Part shown: piece after piece, positions 39,995-41,763 of the stretch
How the letters are laid out: each line of letters opens with the position of its first letter
How positions within the stretch are numbered: position 1 is the first letter of the stretch
NCBI GenBank assembly: GCA_946406015.1
Contig: CAMJJD010000013.1
Coordinates: 1-41,763, forward strand
Source: an uncultured Bacteroidales bacterium
GTDB lineage: Bacteria > Bacteroidota > Bacteroidia > Bacteroidales > P3
Direction: 5' to 3'
Length of the DNA stretch: 41,763 nt
Translations under genes and position numbers: made by a program
The notes under the pieces: generated by a model
Databases searched by the model: none
What the model was told of the DNA's origin: nothing
What the model saw: only the letters and a program-made list of their open reading frames with translations

Positions 39995-40912
39995 TTATAG
40001 ATTCATTCGTTGACGGAGGTAGAGAACGGCGTCGATGTTGCGGGGGACCTGTAGGTCGAGGGTGCCGCTCTCGATGCCTATGACGTGGCCTTTCTTGACG
40101 GCGGTCAAGGTGTTGTAGGGTTTCATGGAGCAGAAGGCGGCGGAGTCTTCGCGGCGCACGATGATGTAGTCGGGGTCTTCACCCACGAGGGCTTCGAGGC
40201 TGTAGCTCCAACCGTCGATGTCTTGGGCGATGTTGCGGCCGCCGGCCATGCGGATGATGTCGTTGATGAAGGTGTTGCCGCCGGCGGTGAAGTTGCCGCC
40301 CGCGCCGAAGCCGACGACATAATAGCAAGTGGGAGTTTTAAGTTCTGAGTTTTGAGTTTTAAGTGGCAGGCTCTCCTCAATCGCGTCGGCTTCGCGTAAA
40401 TTTCTCAGGTCGCAGCATAATACTTGGATAAGGCTGTCGGCCTCACGCTCTTTGCCGACAAGTCTGCCGATGGCGGCGATGTTGTCGAAGAGGGCCTCGA
40501 AGCGGGGCTTCTCGATGACGCATACCATGGGGGTGCCCATGGCGTCCATCTGGTCGGTGGTTTTCTTGCCCACCATAGAGCCGCTGATGACGAGGTCGGG
40601 ATTGAGCGAGAGGGTCTTCTCGATGTTGAGGTTGCTGATGCCGCCGACGGAGGGAATGTTGGCGGCTTCGGGCGGGTAGGTGCAGAAGTCGGTGCGTCCC
40701 ACGAGGAGGTCGCCGGCGCCGAGGGCGAAGAGGATTTCGGTGACGGCAGGGGAGAGGGAGACCACCCGCTGCGGCTGGGCGGGTACGACGACGGTGCGTC
40801 CGTAGTCGTCGGTGACGGTATCATTGCTTGATTGCCTGAGCGCTTGATTGCCTGAGTGGCCGCAGGAAGCAAGCAGAAGGACAACGCCTAGGAGTAAGAT
40901 TCTATTTTTCAA
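39995..40912 (-). CDS. BtuF-like periplasmic binding lipoprotein (Peripla_BP_2)
   Basis: 305 residues. Substrate-binding part of an ABC importer for cobalamin or siderophore-type ligands. Signal peptide with lipobox LLASC (Cys17), RVVSLSPAVTEILFALGAGDLLVGRTDFCTYP, NIEKTLSLNPDLVI and ALVGEDPDYIIV fit the family. The only usable start is TTG 40912; a stop lies shortly upstream and no ATG precedes the signal peptide. Two segments are repeat-derived: octamers 40824-40855 just after the lipid Cys, and heptamers 40334-40361 (LPLKTQNSELKTP). No permease or ATPase gene is adjacent. Confidence 0.85.
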   Translation of the reverse strand: MKNRILLLGVVLLLASCGHSGNQALRQSSNDTVTDDYGRTVVVPAQPQRVVSLSPAVTEILFALGAGDLLVGRTDFCTYPPEAANIPSVGGISNLNIEKTLSLNPDLVISGSMVGKKTTDQMDAMGTPMVCVIEKPRFEALFDNIAAIGRLVGKEREADSLIQVLCCDLRNLREADAIEESLPLKTQNSELKTPTCYYVVGFGAGGNFTAGGNTFINDIIRMAGGRNIAQDIDGWSYSLEALVGEDPDYIIVRREDSAAFCSMKPYNTLTAVKKGHVIGIESGTLDLQVPRNIDAVLYLRQRMNL

Positions 40913-40944
40913 CTTTCAATTTTCAATTATCAGTTTTCAATTTC

Positions 40945-41691
40945 TCACGCGTCTTCCATGCCGCCGCAGATGGGCATCACGTGGCTGGTGATGTATGGGC
41001 ACATGTCGGAGGCGAGGAATACGCAGGCCTGCGCCACCTCGTCGGCGGTGCCGGGACGACGCATGGGGATGCGGCTGCACCAGGTGTCCATCAGTTCCTT
41101 GGGCACTTCGGCGGTCATCTCGGTCTCGATGAATCCGGGGCAGACGACATTGACGCGTATGTTGCGGGCGGCGAACTCTTTGGCGCAGCTCTTGCTGAAG
41201 CCTATGATGCCGGCCTTGGAGGCAGCATAGTTGGCCTGGTTGTAGTTGCCCGCGATGCCGACGACGGAGCCGATGTTGACGATGGAGCCGTGTCCTTGAC
41301 GCCACATAGAGGGTTGGATGGCCTTGGTCATGCAGAATACCGATCCGAGGTTGGTGTGCATCACGCGGTCGAACTGTTCCTCGGTCATGCGCTTGACGGC
41401 GGCGTCGTCGGTGATGCCGGCGTTGTTGACGAGGATGTCGACCTTGCCAAAATCGGCCAGCACCTGCTTGACGAAGTCCTGTGCCTGCTGGTAGTCGGCC
41501 ACGTCGCAGGCATAGCCTTTCGCCGTGATACCTAGAGCGAGGAGTTCCTCTTCGACGGCAACCATTTTCTCGTTATGTGTGCGGCCGCAGAAGGCCACGT
41601 TGCAGCCTTCCTTGGCAAAGCGAAGTGCGATGGCGTGGCCGATGCCGCGGGTGGCACCGGTGATGATGGCGGTCTTTCCTTGTAGAATCAT
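40945..41691 (-). CDS. fabG: 3-oxoacyl-ACP reductase FabG (short-chain dehydrogenase)
   Basis: 248 residues. NADPH-dependent reduction of 3-oxoacyl-ACP in fatty-acid elongation. TGATRGIG nucleotide-binding motif, NNAGITDD, the catalytic Ser in NIGSVVG and YAASKAG (Tyr/Lys pair), then PGFIETEM. The end HVMPICGGME differs from the usual VNGGM. The 32-bp gap to the btuF-like gene is made of attgaaa heptamers. Confidence 0.9.
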   Translation of the reverse strand: MILQGKTAIITGATRGIGHAIALRFAKEGCNVAFCGRTHNEKMVAVEEELLALGITAKGYACDVADYQQAQDFVKQVLADFGKVDILVNNAGITDDAAVKRMTEEQFDRVMHTNLGSVFCMTKAIQPSMWRQGHGSIVNIGSVVGIAGNYNQANYAASKAGIIGFSKSCAKEFAARNIRVNVVCPGFIETEMTAEVPKELMDTWCSRIPMRRPGTADEVAQACVFLASDMCPYITSHVMPICGGMEDA

Positions 41692-41763
41692 TATTTGGCG
41701 TTTAATGTTTAATGGTTAATGATTGATTTTAGGAGTTAAGGAGACAGGAGATAAGGAGATAAG
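41692..41763. repeat. Heptamer and octamer spacer at the window edge
   Basis: gtttaat/ggttaat heptamers (about 41700-41724) and ggagataa octamers (about 41739-41763) upstream of fabG. Confidence 0.75.

Overview
This window comes from a GC-rich member of the Bacteroidales, probably an uncultured gut or rumen lineage. The evidence is family content (DUF3276 Pur-alpha-like protein, DUF5683, DUF6266, DUF3127, a BT4734/VirE_N-DUF3987 protein, ParAB beside DUF5683, an ExbB-ExbD-TonB set), promoters of the Bacteroidetes type (TTG/TTTG, about 19 bp, TAnnTTTG), and few Shine-Dalgarno sequences. I saw no rRNA, tRNA or CRISPR array.

Layout: the 3' end of glnS (1-445) converges on a giant minus-strand cyclic beta-glucan synthase-like gene (492-8333). 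Then come a small helical protein, an RluB-type pseudouridine synthase and an unknown membrane-anchored protein (8614-10529), a truncated REP-associated transposase with REP-like hairpins (10563-10839), an RsmI-like methyltransferase, an HtrA protease behind a sigma-54-type promoter, a MATE exporter and an L-cysteine desulfidase-like enzyme (10858-16004). A housekeeping block follows: DUF3276, ParA, ParB, DUF5683, ExbB, ExbD, TonB-like, Hsp15-like, then an ECF sigma / small membrane protein / Spy-like periplasmic protein operon (16092-22572). A catabolic carbamoyl-phosphate module (carbamate kinase, ornithine carbamoyltransferase, AspT/YidE-like transporter, outer-membrane barrel) is interrupted by a four-helix-bundle gene (22905-27922) and ends at a bidirectional terminator against ClpC (27957-30539).

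The accessory part is 31422-37639: a 6.2-kb cassette bounded by two 79-bp inverted repeats that differ at about 5 positions. Two divergent operons run outward from an AT-rich centre, each ending in an intrinsic terminator just inside the repeat. The left operon holds a smalltalk-like peptide, 11-bp phased repeats and a DUF6266 protein, with a nearby HTH-like ORF whose frame is broken by a G9/C9 tract. The right operon holds overlapping small genes, three of them Cys-rich paralogues, then a primase/helicase-like VirE_N-DUF3987 protein and a DUF3127 protein. No transposase or integrase is inside. A broken AAA ATPase abuts the left repeat, and a second gene remnant and a candidate structured RNA lie to the right. 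The window closes with two small lipoproteins, an FKBP isomerase, a BtuF-like binding protein and FabG.

The most pervasive oddity is a class of short tandem repeats with a period of exactly 7 or 8 bp. Nearly every spacer has its own unit. The same kind of array also lies in frame inside at least eight genes, builds parts of signal peptides and of a membrane segment, and supplies stop and TTG start codons.
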